Shown one piece after another: positions 1-12,620 of a DNA stretch of 64,000 nt; positions within the stretch are counted from its first letter, which is position 1, and each line of letters starts with the position of its first letter. Source of the DNA: Chelydra serpentina (Eukaryota > Chordata > Testudines > Chelydridae); NCBI GenBank assembly GCA_037349315.1, contig JBAIAC010000023.1, positions 40,597,501-40,661,500 on the forward strand, read 5' to 3'. The position numbers and the translations under genes are program-made. Below the pieces are notes generated by a model, which was not told the DNA's origin, did no database searches, and saw nothing but the letters and a program-made list of their open reading frames with translations.

Positions 1-1728
1 ACGGGCAGAGGTATAGTCTGAAATGAAACTTGGATACAATGTTGAACAGAAATTTGGGATGAGGCCTTGGAACCCCCGGGGTCTTTGTGGAGTATGTTAT
101 CAGGTAGGTGGACCATCAGGGACTGCAGTGCCAAAATTCTCCTCACTGAGGTTCTGGTCATTAAGAAGAAAATCTTCAGCACAAGGTTGTACAGCGTGCA
201 AGGCTCAATGGGCTCAGAGGACCTCCCATAAGTTTGGTTAACAGTATCTGCAACTCTAAGACCTCACTGGTGGACTGCTGAGGACTTTCTGGTGGCCAGC
301 AGAAACCTGGCTGGTCACATGGTGCCAGTTCTCCTCCTTGTTTCCAAAGTGCATTACAAGAAGCTAAAAGCACTCCAGGTAAGCAGCTGCTCTAATTCCC
401 ACAGGGGTGGATTTGTGATCGTCTCCCCCAACATTTACAATCTCTTTATTACGGTGTGGTCCATCTTATGGAAATGGAGGGAAAGCCTGTCTTAGAATGA
501 GACCCGAGGAAGAGCTTGTATCTTCTGCCAACAGAAGTCGGTCCAGTAAAAGATATTCCCTCACCCACCTTGTCTGTCCTAGAATTAAGCTGTTGAGAAG
601 GGCCAAGAGACTATTTGTGGCCTTTGGAGAAAAGTCTCAAAGTCAAGTGACCTTGGCTTAAAGGTTATCTATGTGGATAAGGATTTACACCCCTTCATGC
701 CCTGAACTAGGGGAGGGATAGCTCAGTGGTTTGAGCATTGGCCTGCTAAACCCAGGGTTGTGAGTTCAATCCTTGAGGGGGCCATTTAGGGATCTGGGGC
801 AAAAATTGGGGATTGGTCCTGCTTTGAGCAGGGGGTGGGACTAGATGACCTCCTAAGGTCCCTTCCAACCCTGAGATTCTATGATTCTATGTGCCTGTGT
901 CTGGATGTCTCAGGGCCCAGTCAACTCAGGAGGGGACACCACAACGGCACATAGCTGCACTGAGCCTTTATATGACATCTATAGGGCTGCTGGGTGGAGC
1001 TTGCTTCACACTCTGATTAATTGCTATTCTCTTGACACTGCATCAAGAGCAGAGGCTGGTTTTGGGAGGGCAGCAATTCAACTATCTGGACTCCTCAACC
1101 CTCCTTCCCAAGGAGGTCACTGCTGGATAAATGCCTGCTGGGAAGCTCTGTGAAGACAGTGTCATGAAGGAGAAACCAGGGTTCCCTGCCTACAGTAACT
1201 TACATTCTCTGGATTGTGTCCTTCACACAGGCCCTCCCTCCTTCCCTCTGCTTCAGTGCCAAGCTGCAAACGGGGCATTTGGGGGTAGTGAAGAACTGAG
1301 GGGATGGAAGAGAGTGGGTTCTGTATACCCTCAATAGGTAGACTGTAGAGTTCAAGGGAATGGTGTGCACCCTTTAACTGCCAACTACTGCCCCAAAAGA
1401 GTCAGTGACTTTGTAACCATTCCTAAATTGGGTTTCTATGGAGGCAACTCAGTCAGAGAACAAGAATTACTGTTAGTGCATAACATCCATTTATCCTCAG
1501 CTTTTTAATCTACTGTTACAGTAAAAAACAAACAAACAATCCCTTTCTTTACGGGAGACTTTTCTCGGATGGCTGTTTCTATGTCACAGCAAGATCTCAG
1601 ATAAAAGAGCTAAGCCCTATGGTTCTGGATTTATTCCTCATGATGGAAAGTATATTGTAGGGATGTGTACATAGTTTTGCTTTTCATAAATATTAGTGTG
1701 ACAGGTAACTGATTCTCAATGGCCTCAG
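1..1728. other. Sequence upstream of copy A exon 3
   Basis: No P450 exon 1 or exon 2 for copy A was found here. By comparison with copy B, exon 2 would be 163 bp and start with codons for LAQI; nothing like that is present, so those exons lie upstream of the window or are lost. The only element recognised is the SINE at 711-891. The short open frames have no recognisable product. Confidence 0.6.
711..891 (+). repeat. tRNA-derived SINE, full length
   Basis: The 5' part is tRNA-like, with an A box reading TAGCTCAGTGG at 719-729 and a B-box-like GAGTTCAATCC at 762-772. A unique middle follows, then a CR1-like tail ending in repeats of ATTCTATG. This architecture is the common turtle SINE mobilised by CR1 reverse transcriptase. 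It is not a functional tRNA gene, because the cloverleaf is not completed and the SINE body continues past it. Confidence 0.85.
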
Positions 1729-1878
1729 GTATTATGTTCTCAAGTGGTCACACCTGGAAGCAGTAGACACGCTTTGGGCTGATGACCCTTCGGAACCTGG
1801 GGCTGGGCAAGAAAAGCCTGGAGCACCGAATCCAAGAGGAGGCCCGTCACCTGGTGGGGTACTTTGAGACTGTGAAAG
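1729..1878 (+). pseudogene. Copy A exon 3 with premature stop
   Basis: The exon is 150 bp between an AG acceptor and GT donor. It encodes GHTWKQ, then a TAG stop at 1764-1766, then [19 protein letters not shown]. The copy B exon reads WKQQRRFG at this place, so both a glutamine codon and one of the paired arginines changed here. The WxxxR tryptophan that normally contacts the haem propionate region is kept. Confidence 0.9.
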
Positions 1879-2239
1879 GTATGTCACTGCTAAGGTGGTT
1901 TTTAACTACAGTTGTGTTGCCAGCATGTGAACTAGTCTGTGCGAATGTGAGACCAAGCAGGCTCCCTCTGCTCCATAATGGAGTATCTGTAGTTCTTGGG
2001 GCCGTTTCATTGAATCACTGGAGTGGAATACAAGTCTACAGTCAGAGCTGAGTCTCACTAGCATGTATTTTATTACCAACATGAAGATTTCCTTCTCAAA
2101 AGAGCTACATAGAAAAGCCCAGGGTTGGGAGATAGGACTGAGGCTTTAGGGTCCGTGTTCTTCTGTATCCGTATTAATTAATTATTTATCAGCAGCTCTG
2201 ATGCTCATCACCAGCGTATCAGAGTACCTAGATAACAGT

Positions 2240-2400
2240 AATGAATTAAGTCTCACAGTATCCCTTACCTCTCTAAAGCTAAGGAAACTTTGATACAGGG
2301 AAGTTAAGTGACTTGTCCAAGGCCCCACAACCACATGGCATGAGAAAGAGCGTAAGACCAGAGCAGCTCAGTTCTAATGTAAAACAAATGCCAGTGGTTG
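2240..2400 (+). repeat. Probable ancient MIR-like SINE fragment
   Basis: The string AAGTTAAGTGACTTGTCCAA near 2301-2320, preceded by an AAGGAAACTTTGATACAGGG-like part, matches the conserved core of MIR elements as I recall it. It is diverged and its boundaries are approximate. Confidence 0.5.
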
Positions 2401-2980
2401 TACTGACCAGAGGGAAGAGTTTGGCTACAAGGTGGGGGAATAGGAGAAGAAAATCAATATAGGTTTTATTTACAGTCTCTCTTTTTATATACTTACAGGA
2501 CAGTGAGTTAGAGACCGAGTGTGCAGGAACTGTACAGCAAATGGAGCGGCAATTACACACACAGCAAAAGGTCACACACAACATGGGACGCTAGAACCTA
2601 TTTTAGCGAGAGGGGAATGTTGATCAGATCGTGGCATTGGCTAATGATTGTACTTGTAAATAGTCTTATTTATAGTTATTCTATTGTTCTGGAGTAAGCT
2701 GGGGAAGGGTCAAAGGAAAAGGGGGTGGGTCTTTAGATAGGTTATTCGTGGCTGCTTAACTGGTTCACTTCCATGGGTTTATTTTTCCCTACCCCTGTGT
2801 TTTGTTTGACATGTGGTGATGCCTTTTTTAAAATAAAAGTTCCTTTAGAATCTGTATTCTGGAATTTTTCTGTGAGCACCAGGGCTGGGGAGAGACAGTT
2901 TAACAATTTGCCCTTTTCTGAACAAACTGCTTTCTGGCTGGCTGTTTTATTTCTTTTCTTGTTGAATTTTGGTGTCTCTT

Positions 2981-3101
2981 ATCATAGTATCATAGAATAT
3001 CAGGGTTGGAAGGGACCTTAAGAGGTCATCTAGTCCAACCCCCTGCTCAAAGCAGGACCAATCCCCAATTTTTTTTGCCCCAGATCCCTAAATGGCCCCC
3101 T
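2981..3101 (-). repeat. SINE fragment (CR1-like tail plus body)
   Basis: The sequence is the reverse complement of the tail and middle of the SINE at 711-891: CATAGAATATCAGGGTTGGA, then the CCCTGCTCAAAGCAGG segment, ending in GGCCCCCTC. The tRNA head is missing. Confidence 0.75.
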
Positions 3102-3234
3102 CTTCCAACAATGTATCTTCCAACAATGTAATTGACATAGTTGGCCTCTGGGATAGTGTGCAATTTTTATCTACCCCACTAGAAAGAGAAACTGTAACAG
3201 GAAGTATTAATAATACTCATCACTCTGTTTGCAG

Positions 3235-3395
3235 GGAAATCTCTGGATCCTTCTGTCCCCATTGTTCATGCTGTCTCAAATGTGATTTGTGCTGTTGTTT
3301 TTGGACATCGCTTCTCCTTGGGGGATGAAACCTTCCACCAACAGATTGACGCCTTCGATTGTATATTGGCTTTTGGGAACAGTTTACATTTTTTT
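3235..3395 (+). pseudogene. Copy A exon 4
   Basis: 161 bp, the canonical CYP2 length, starting after GCAG at 3231-3234 and ending before GTGAGC. It encodes VHAVSNVICAVVFGHRF, typical of the helix E-F region, and is open in the expected phase. Confidence 0.9.
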
Positions 3396-5308
3396 GTGAG
3401 CAAATAATCTCTGTCTTCTTTTGAAAAGAGAAATGCAGATGAAAGGTTTGACTGTGAACATGATTATTTAAAGAACTCACCAGTGCCTGGAACTACTAGT
3501 TTGTAATAGAGCACCCTGAGCCTGGGGTGCTCAAGCCCGAATCTGATGCTGTTTGTAAAAATTTCACCGTATAGATCAGATACTTACAATGCTGAACTCT
3601 TGTGTGCTGGGAACATTGCTATTATCAAGATGTAATGCAGTAAAGTCTGTGTTTAATAATGTGATTTGATATGCCGTGTTTAGGTATTATGTGTTAATAA
3701 TGTTTATCCGTCAGAAGCATGGGTTGGTGATGGCATGGTGGTTTGAAGGTACTGCACGTCTTAGGATGACAAATAATGGGTTTGAGTGGGCAGATCCTGT
3801 AATGATCCCCTCTGCTGGCTTCTCCTCCTGGCGAATGGGTGGATGGTATTAGGATTAAGAGTTATGCAATGGAAACAGGACTCCTATGCCACAAAATAAT
3901 CCATGTCAGAATTCGGAGGATGCGTGTTTACAGTGTGGCTTCCACAGAAGCAAGTGAGCCAATGAGTTTTGACTTAGTGGCATAACTGAAGCTGGTAGGA
4001 TGATTCTCTTAACTAGAGGGATACTATATAATCTATGGGGGAGAGAGAGGGGAATACAAAGTAATGGATGGCACTGTGTCTAAAGTGTTTGCTCAGTCAG
4101 TGAGATATAACTTGGTAGTGGAGAATGTGAAATAGTTTGGGTGAACTTACAAAGAATGGACAGACAATGAGGAATTGATGTGGTTCTGTTGTCTATTTCT
4201 AGATGATAAAGTAGCCCTGTACTTTGTGTAGACAGTAGACATTACATGTTTGGCTATATTTTCTACACAACAGGAGTATAAGTAAAGTCCGGTGTGAATA
4301 CATAAACGGAATAGCGCTTGTAACGCTGCCTAGCCAAGGCTTACCGGCTCTCTTCATAACAAAGTGTTAGTGTTGTTACACAATTTTACTGTATTGGCAC
4401 AAGGAAATAAGTAGATAAAGCATAAAAAACATAAAATAATATCATGCCGGACCACGGATGTTGCCAGACCAGAGATTGCTGAACTAGAGAGGTTCAACCT
4501 GTATCGTTAAAATTGGTTCAGGAATTTTTCATTTTCGCTCTAGCAGATGTGCCAGGGAGATGCCAACCTGGATCTACTTACTTATAAGGGAGGAATTGAT
4601 TGAAAACCTGTGAATAGGGAAGTTTGGTACTTGGGATCTTGAGCGACTTGAATTCAGGCTGCTAAGGAACAGGGCAACAGATGAACCCTGCATACATTTC
4701 ACGAGCTGTCACCTCCCATTCTATTTTCTGTGCCTCAAATTTGAAGTATCTATAACATAAATATTTTACATCTGGTTCTGAAAGTTGTATGTAAATATGT
4801 AGGGACAAAAAAGATCCTTAAACATATCAAGTGTGTTCTGAATCTTATTGGCCAGATTTTGCTGTGCCTTTCACCCTGTGCAACCCCACTGAAGTCAGGG
4901 CAGAATTTGGCTCTACATGTCACTTTTTTTAATAAGCCACTGAGATGGATTTAAAAAAAAGTCCATGATTCTGCTGTAGAAGGCTGGGTCTTGCTTTCCT
5001 GGTGTCTTAATGTGATTGTTTTAGCATAGTCATGGCAATTATAATCTAGGTAGCGTTCAAGCTGAAATTAGGCTATAATTCTGAGGTATCACTTTGTGTA
5101 AACAGGGATATAAATCATGCAGCATGTGGACTCTCAGTCCCAAAATATAAACATCATGTTCCCAGTGTTATTTTTCTATATGATGTACATATATTATATG
5201 GGAGTAATAAATTCACTGATTCCACTACCGAAATGTCTACTCTGAGATCTACTGTTACCTTTCTAATGTCAAGTAACTCTCAGCTCCTTCCATTTATCTC
5301 TTCCACAG
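3396..5308. other. Copy A intron 4
   Basis: AT-rich intron. I recognise no gene or clear mobile element; the part near 4850-4920 resembles an old dispersed amniote repeat but is too decayed to name. Confidence 0.5.
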
Positions 5309-5485
5309 CTGTTTGAAATTCTCCCATGGTTCATGTATCATCTCCCAGGACCTCAACAGAAGGCAAACTCTTGCTGTGAGTTTGTGCGTCCTTTCATAAG
5401 GAAGGAGATCAGAAGCCGCAAGGAGAGAGGCATACCAGATGAACCACAGGATTTCATTGACTTCTGTCTGGCTCAAATAGCCAAA
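5309..5485 (+). pseudogene. Copy A exon 5
   Basis: 177 bp, the canonical length, between CCACAG and GTGAGT. It encodes LFEILPWFMYHLPGPQQ and ends in EPQDFIDFCLAQIAK. The PWxMxxLPGPQQ segment is a hallmark of CYP2 exon 5. Open in phase. Confidence 0.9.
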
Positions 5486-7998
5486 GTGAGTATGTTACTA
5501 CAGCTCCGCTGAAGCACCATTAAATCTCCTACAGCCACCTGTGCGAATAGAATTCTGTAAAGAGATGCTGCGGCTTTAAATGGAAAAGATTCATTGGGTT
5601 TGTTTTTTTATTTAAAGGTGAATTTTAAGGATTATTTGAAAACCTGCTAATCAAGCTAACTAAAGCTGTACAGTGCTACAGGCTGCTACTCTTACATAAG
5701 AAATCACGGAGGTCAAAAGTTAAGCAGGATTCACAAAGGGATTAGAGGAGAACATCCACAGTAACATTAGACTAGATAAAATAAATGGTGTTTTTAAGGA
5801 CTATAAGACCTCATTGTTCAGGGCGTAAGACAAGCAGTGTAGTGACACGGGGGTTGGTAGAAACTTCCTCTATGGGCAATTTGTTCCATGCTTTTCCACT
5901 GTCCCTTGACAAATCTGGTGGTGGCCACTTTTGGAGACAGGATGTTGGATTGGATGGATTTGGGTCTAAGCCAGTAAGTAATTCCTGTGTTCTTTGGTCA
6001 TGACTCCCAAGAGTAAAACTGCTACTTTATTTATTTTTTTATTTTATAAACAGTCAGTCTATGTCATATTTACAAGTTCCAACTCAGTAAGACTCCCCTA
6101 GGCAGCTTTACAAATTTAACATTCTATAGTTCACTACAGTGCTGAATGAGGTTTTTAATGAGTTTACATATTTTGTTTGCATAAATTATAGTTGATATAA
6201 GCTTGAAGGGGTGAGGTGACGCTGCTGCTTTGTTATACATATTGTCTAAAGAAACATGTTTGATTTATTACAAAGACAAAAATATTTTACATTAGTTATA
6301 AGGAAAAGTCCTTAGAGATTTAAATAAATTCATATTAATATGTATTTAAATATAAAAATATTTTCAAATGGTATAAAATTATATTTAATGTAAAATTAAC
6401 ATCTAAAAACATGAGTCCACATGAAAAACATTTTAATATTAAAATATCATGCCCCATGACTCTTTCTTATTTAACTACATTTATGAGTCGTGTTTTCTTC
6501 CATGACAAACAGGCAGCTTAAAATTAACAACACTTAGCACTTACATCGTGAGGTATATCTTCAAAGCAGCCTGCAAAGATTCGCTAATATATCTCGAAGC
6601 ATTCCTGCGAGTCAGCTAAATACTAGCTTTTTTATTTTATAGACAGGGAAACCGAGGCTGGGAGCTAAACTGAATTGATCAGGGTTGGTCAGTCAGCTTG
6701 TTTAATCTTCGGTGCTTCGGGGGCACTGATCACAGTAGCGTCTACAAATTTAATGCATTAATTATGAGTCACATAGCATTGTTCTCAACAGAGTTCCCAA
6801 AGGATTCTACTGTTCATCTCCTCCATCAGCTTTCCTTGCTGTTTAGTGCATGTGAGCATTAGAAACTCCTTGTCTTTGTTTATTGTGAGAAGATTTTGAA
6901 AATGATTTTTAATATAAAACAGGTGTTTTTTGGCATCATGTTAAGAAGATAGTTGGGTTTGGGCTCAGTCTTATTTCCTCCTTAGTAGTAAGAGTCCTTG
7001 AGTGAACTTATTTTATCTGTTTTTGTCATAAACTTAGTCCTGGAGTCTGTTAGCAGGAGCATGGTTGGGAGTGTAGCTGTTTGTGTGGGTCATAAATAGA
7101 GAGATGGGAGACCCCTGTCAGGTTAATATAGTTGGAGCCTCCAAAGAGTGGAGATTTGAACTGACAATACTCAAAGGAGAAAGAGGAGTTTGATTTACCT
7201 GGTAGATTATTGATGCAGATCCATACAGACAACAGCCTGCTTCATTACACAGCCCCGATTCATCCTCAAAGCACCATCTATCGTGCACTGAATGAGGCAA
7301 TAGTCGTATAGAAAAAATTGTGTGTGATCATGTAATCAATAATGCATATGCCCAAGGGGGCTGAATTCAGATTGCATAGACAATCTTAATTCTGGCATTT
7401 TCCAACTGTTCGGTTAGAACTTTGCAATTTCAGTTTGCAACCTTAAAAATGTTCTTGTAATGTAATTGTGTGTGTGTGATATATATATTCTATAAGTGTG
7501 TGTGTGTGTGTGGGATTAAGAACAATAAAGACAGTCCCTGCCTTAAAGATCTTACAATCTTGGTTAATGACAATATGCAACATATAGATGAAACAAACAA
7601 GTGGGCAGGGGTTTGACAGAAGGAAGGTGAGATAAAAACATGAGGGGTATGTTTTGGCTGGACTAGCTCTGTGCATAATGTTAAGAGCGAGGCATGTGGT
7701 GAGCTACAACAGGTGGTGAGTTTAACAGACAGAATAGAAAGTGGATTTACAAATTTGACAGCTTTGGAAGAACAAGTAACATGACAATGTGAATAATACT
7801 GGAACAAATTCTCCATATTTATTCAATAAAATATTTACAAATCTCTTTGTATTATTCTATCAGCTTGATTGTTTAATTATTTTAGTGTTTTTGTTGTGTA
7901 ATACTATACAGTGCACATTCCAGTAATGTCGTCAGGTTAATTGTTACACAGTCCTACCTTATGTGCTCTAACATCATCTTTCTGATTGACATCTGCAG
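5486..7998. other. Copy A intron 5 with TG microsatellite
   Basis: A very AT-rich intron, especially 6240-6430. A TG/TA simple repeat lies at about 7467-7512. The short minus-strand frames over it are low-complexity translations. Nothing else is recognised. Confidence 0.55.
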
Positions 7999-8140
7999 AC
8001 TAAAGATGACCCCACCTCTACATATGATGAAGACAACATGAATCAGTCTATTTTTGACCTCTTTCTGGCAGGTACAGAGACCACAACCACCACTCTGCGC
8101 TGGGCATTGCTCTATATGGTGGCGTATCCCGACATCCAAG
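7999..8140 (+). pseudogene. Copy A exon 6 (I helix)
   Basis: 142 bp, the canonical length. It encodes DLFLAGTETTTTTLRW, the oxygen-binding I-helix motif AGTETT with its full downstream threonine run, and ends MVAYPDIQ before GTGAGT. It serves as the reference for the shortened exon 6 of copy B. Confidence 0.9.
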
Positions 8141-8623
8141 GTGAGTCAGGGACACACACAAACCATGCATAAGATTGATGTAGAAAAACTTGCATTTCTG
8201 CACATTTTTACAGAAATAGTGCAAGTACTAAAGCTTCTTGTTAGTAGCTGCGGAATTAGATAAGTTGCAGCCAGAGATGCAGATATGATCGTCATTCTTT
8301 GGGAACATATTTCATTTTTTATGGATTGTTGTCTGAGTGTTCAGTCCTGTACAGACACTGAGGAAGACACGGTCTTTGCTTCAGTGCTCTCTCAGTCTAA
8401 ATCTAATACAGACCTAACGTTGTGAGACAGTAGCTGGAGGTGCTCCAAATAAAATGGGAGTTTGGCCTCTGCAATGAAGTTAGAGGAAACCATCCTGTGC
8501 AGTGGTCTCTCAGAAAAGTATAACTGGAATGACAGTGTTCTCCTTTGCTGGGTAGCAGAAATAGTATTCTCTTTCATCATAATATTAATAGCAACATGTG
8601 AGATGATTATACAAGAGAAGGAG

Positions 8624-9075
8624 GAATCATAGAAGATTAAGGTTGGAAGAGACCTGAGGATGTCATCTAGTCCAACCCCCTGCTCAAAGCAGGACCAACC
8701 CCAACTAAATCATCCCAGCCGGGGCTTTGTCAAGCTGGGCCTTAAAAACCTCTAAGGATAGAGATTCCACCACCTCCCTAGGTAACCCATGCCAGTGCTT
8801 CACCACCCTCCTAGTGAAATAGTGTTTCCTAATATCCAACCTAGACCTTCCCCACGGCAACTTGAGATCATTGCTCCTTGTTCTGTCATCTGCCACCACT
8901 GAGAACAGCCGAGCTCCATTCTCTTTGGAACCCCCCTTCAGGTAGTTGAAGGCTGCTATCAAATCCCCCCTCACTCTTCTCTTCTGCAGATTAAACAAGC
9001 CCAGTTCCCTCAGCCTCTCCTCCTAAGTCATGTGCCCCAGGCCCCTGATCATTTTCATTGCCCTCCACTGGACAA
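8624..9075 (-). mobile_element. CR1 LINE 3' fragment
   Basis: The minus-strand open frame at 8705-8998 reads [20 protein letters not shown] and later [20 protein letters not shown], the C-terminal end of CR1 ORF2. The 3' tail with the CCCTGCTCAAAGCAGG segment lies at the left. It is a 5'-truncated insertion in intron 6 of copy A. Confidence 0.9.
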
Positions 9076-10123
9076 AGAGAAGGTAAAAGGAAGACTGGAA
9101 GACCAAGGGGGTGGGGTATAGTTGCATAGTATAGAATTGTGATTGGTTAGATATCAGATACGGGGTTAACAGGCCATGTGTTGGCATTAGTAGTACCTGT
9201 TACAATTAAGGTTGCAAAAGAGGTTATACACTGGAGTAACTTTTGCTTTCCGAATGCAATGCCTCCCCAGGTTCACATTGACCTTCCCTCTTCCCCTCAG
9301 CATCGGAGATCTAAAGCGCATGTGAGGATTCAGAGAGGAATTGAGAGAGGGTTGAGCGAGGGGAAGGTTTTTGTACCCTTGGTCTGGAATGCTGGAGCGG
9401 AGGGGCATGCACACATTTCCAGTTTTAATTGAATTTCAGAAAATAATCTGAGATTAATTATTATTTAACTGCTTTTCTAAACCTTTAACATTTGTAAGCT
9501 GAATAAAATCTTGTGGGGTATGTGACAACCAGCGAAGGGTTAATTGGCGCTCAGTAGTTGCTCGGTAATGTTATCTTGCTCTCAGAGTATATTCCTGCCC
9601 TCAGAGTTTTGTGATGATGCAGTGCTTCTCTTGCGGTCCAAATGTGTTGTCACTCTGCCTCCTATGAGGGAAAAATAGATTCCTTGATTGTGTCACTGAA
9701 TTAATTTCTTAATAAACAGTTAGTGTTTTATTTATGGTTCACTTTCAGAGCCTAACTATAAATACAACAACTTGCAAGACTGATTTTATAACAGATCCCC
9801 AAATCAGCTATCTCATGGGGAATGGGCAGATGGTAAGGTTTTACTGCCTCCTAGTGTTTGTTTAAACGAATTATCTAAAGATGCAACCCAGAAGTATGTG
9901 AAAGATCAAATTATAATGTAGTCATTTGTGCTGGAATTTGAAAATATTCTTATTCTTTATTTACTTTTATGTTTTAAAATAATTAAAATTCCTTTAATTA
10001 TTTACTTTATTGTATTCTTATCACCATAATAGCCAAAAGGGAAATGAAAGTGCCCATAATAAATACACAGTGTGCAGAATATATGCTGTTCTTCCATCTC
10101 TAAAGCTGAATGCTTTTCCTCAG
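9076..10123. other. Copy A intron 6, right part
   Basis: Nothing recognised apart from AT-rich sequence near 9940-10020. The open frame at 9178-9432 has no recognisable family. Confidence 0.5.
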
Positions 10124-10311
10124 AGAAAGTCCAGAAGGAGCTAGACACTCTGCTGGGTCCCTCCCAATTAATCTGCTACGAGGATCGAAAGAAACTGCCC
10201 TACACCAATGCCGTGATTCATGAGATCCAACGTTACTGTAGCATTATTTTAATTGCAATCCCCAGAGAAAGTGGGAAAGATACAACGCTGCAGGGCTTTC
10301 CCATTCCAAAG
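10124..10311 (+). pseudogene. Copy A exon 7 (ExxR)
   Basis: 188 bp, the canonical length, beginning EKVQKELDTLLGPSQ and containing YTNAVIHEIQRY, whose E and R are the ExxR pair of the K helix. It ends TLQGFPIPK before GTACAG. Open in phase. Confidence 0.9.
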
Positions 10312-11447
10312 GTACAGAGACATTGTTCACTTTGATATGCTCGTCTTCTCTGTAATATCTGTGAAAGAGGTGCGGTCTCTCTGCACATTTATAACCCCCT
10401 TCTCCCACTGAAGGGGTGCAGTCCATTAGGAAGCCATGTCATCTCATGATTCCAAATATATTACTGTCTCTCTCATGTTCTTTTTTAACGTTTTTTACTG
10501 GGGCCTGATTCAGGTAAGCATCCATATTAAGGGCACATGCTTAAGCTCTGTTTAAGTCACTGGGACTTTAAGAATCTCTTTTAGTGAAGCACATAGTTAA
10601 ATGATCTCCAGAAGAAGGATGGGCTTAAGTGCTTTTCTGAATTGGGCGTCTAGCAAATGCTGAAACAACCCAACTCTTGTCAGTGTCTTTGAAGCTTGAA
10701 TATTAGAAGTAAAAGTGGGCTCCATGTCACCGGTGTCATAAATATTATTGCTTTTCTGCAACATGGCCGCGGCCGGTAGCAAGCTTGAAAATAACAGTCT
10801 GAAATAAGCAGTTTAATGTCCAGGATCTTCTGAATTACTCCTGGGTAGACAGGCTTGTCACTGTGTGACTAGAACTGGTCAAAACATGGAAAAACCATTT
10901 CACTACAATATTTTAAATTTCAATTTTGTTCCCATTTTGCAGGGTTCCAAATGGAACCATTGTTTTTGTTTGTTTTGAAAAAAAATTCGAAATACTTTTC
11001 TAACAATTTAGAATTTTCAACTTTGCAAAAGTTATAGACTGTCAAAAGGAAAAATGAAACTCTATAATTCTGGTCCTGTATAACTTTTTAAAATGTGGAG
11101 AAACTTTGAAAAGTTACAGGGTGGCAAAGGGAAAAATTGAACAAAACTAGACATTATCCCTTGTATTGCATTCAGTGGCAGAAAGGAGAAAAGGGGAGTG
11201 GGGTAAAGAGAGAGAAAGGATAAGAAAACACCTGAAATTTCAAAATTGTTGGTTTTGATGAAAAACTGAAACATTTTGAAAAACTGAAAGCTTCAGATGA
11301 AAGTTTTTGGTTTTGAAAAAAGGCCATTTAAATCTAAAAAATGTGACAGACAAATTCTACATGTGATCTTCTGCACGCTGCAATAAATTTGAACTGAAAT
11401 TTGTCCATGTCCCTCTCCTTATTAACTTATCTGGTGGAGAGAGACTC

Positions 11448-11819
11448 AGGGCTTGTCTACATGGTAGACAGTAATTGGTCCTGCCATGAGGGCAGGGGGC
11501 TGGACTCGATGACCTCTCGAGGTCCCTTCCAGCCCTAGAATCTATGAATCTATGGTGTGTTAGCCCGCATCAGTGGACAATAAATTCTGCTCCACGAGAG
11601 TGTGTCGTGCAATAAGTGGCTCATGTGGACCCTACTGGCGTGCACTAAAAGTTCCCTCTTGCACATTAACATCTTCCAGTTTCAAACAGTACTACATTCA
11701 TGTAAACGAGGGAACTTTTAGTGTGTGCCAGTGAGTCTACACAGGCCAGTTAGCACATGACAGGTTGGTGCAGACAAGAAATGATTACACCCCACAAACT
11801 CACCACGTAGACCAGCCCT
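11448..11819. mobile_element. Miniature DNA transposon (MITE) with nested CR1 end
   Basis: It begins AGGGCTTGTCTACATGG and ends CCACGTAGACCAGCCCT, imperfect terminal inverted repeats shared with other miniature elements here. The middle contains an inverted pair, TAAAAGTTCCCTC near 11648 and GAGGGAACTTTTA near 11708, forming a long potential hairpin. A short CR1 end sits near its left terminus. There is no coding capacity. Confidence 0.65.
11464..11553 (+). repeat. CR1 3' end inside MITE
   Basis: The sequence TGGACTCGATGACCTCTCGA is followed by CTTCCAGCCCTAGAATC and a short ATCTATGA repeat. This is the 3' terminal segment of a CR1 subfamily, matching the end of the CR1 copy at 33226-33527. 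Confidence 0.8.
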
Positions 11820-11852
11820 AAGAGAACTGAACCAACTGCTTCTTCCTTGCAG

Positions 11853-11994
11853 GGCACCCTCATTCTGCCAAATTTAGACTCTGTCCTCTTTGATCCTGAG
11901 AAATGGGAGTCTCCTCAACAGTTCAGCCCAAGTCATTTCTTGGATAAGGAAGGAAATTTTGTGAGCAGAGAAGCGTTTTTACCATTCTCAACAG
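11853..11994 (+). pseudogene. Copy A exon 8
   Basis: 142 bp, the canonical length. It encodes GTLILPNLDSVLFDPEKW and ends EAFLPFST, the first half of the haem-binding loop. The donor is GTAAAT. Confidence 0.9.
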
Positions 11995-12015
11995 GTAAAT
12001 GCACTGATGGATAAA

Positions 12016-12540
12016 CACTACTTCTTTGAGTAATATCCGTATGGGTGCTCCGCTCTAGGTGCGCTGTGCCCCGTGCGCTACTGATTGGAGATATTTTATA
12101 GCAGTGTCCATTTGACGCATGCATGCGTGTTACTCAGTCTTGTGCTCCATGCCAGTGTTACTCAGCATTGCACGGGCGACCTGCCCTCCATTCCTTCTCA
12201 AACACCTTGGCCTGAGATGGAGCCTTTCATAGAATCATAGAATATCAGGGTTGGAAGGAACCTTAGGAGGTCATCTAGTCCAACCCCCTGCTCAAAGCAT
12301 GACCAATCCCCAATTTTTGCCCCAGATCCCTAAGTGGCCCCCTCAAGGATTGAATTCACAACCCTGGGTTTAGCAGGCCAGTGCTCAAACCACTGAGCTA
12401 TCCCTTTGCCTTTGCAATTGTCTGTGTTGTTTTACCTCTAGTGTGTCCCCTTAGCTCCTTTAGTAGTTAGTTTATTATAGAGTTTCTTAGTAGAACTTAG
12501 TAGTTAGTAAGTAGTAGTAGTTTAAAAAAACTTTATATGC
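12016..12540 (+). mobile_element. Decayed DIRS left-end fragment with SINE insertion
   Basis: TTCTTTGAGTAATATCCGTA at 12022 and the following GTGCTCC segment resemble DIRS left termini (compare TTCTTCGAGTGCTTGCTCAT in elements 2 and 3). After the SINE, a leader rich in TTAGTAGTTAG resembles the DIRS leader upstream of Gag. The identification is by similarity to the better copies and is moderate. Confidence 0.5.
12228..12407 (-). repeat. tRNA-derived SINE, full length, reverse
   Basis: Reverse complement of the SINE at 711-891, from the ATTCTATGA tail at the left to the tRNA-like head at the right. It is flanked by a candidate target duplication GCCTTT at 12222-12227 and 12408-12413. Confidence 0.85.
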
Positions 12541-12620
12541 GCGCACACACACATCCCATTTTGTATTGTTCAGTCAATTAGTCCCAAGAGAAAATTACAA
12601 GTCCAACAAAAAACCTTTGC

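Larger units (their letters stand above)
1879..3234. other. Copy A intron 3
   Basis: The intron holds the MIR-like fragment at about 2240-2400 and the reverse SINE fragment at 2981-3101. Nothing else is recognised. Confidence 0.5.

Noticed and set aside
711..790. tRNA gene
   Set aside because: The A and B boxes belong to the head of a SINE; no closed cloverleaf, and the same sequence recurs with the SINE body attached.
7443..7816. Minus-strand genes of 77 and 108 codons
   Set aside because: They read through a TG microsatellite and AT-rich intron and have no family.
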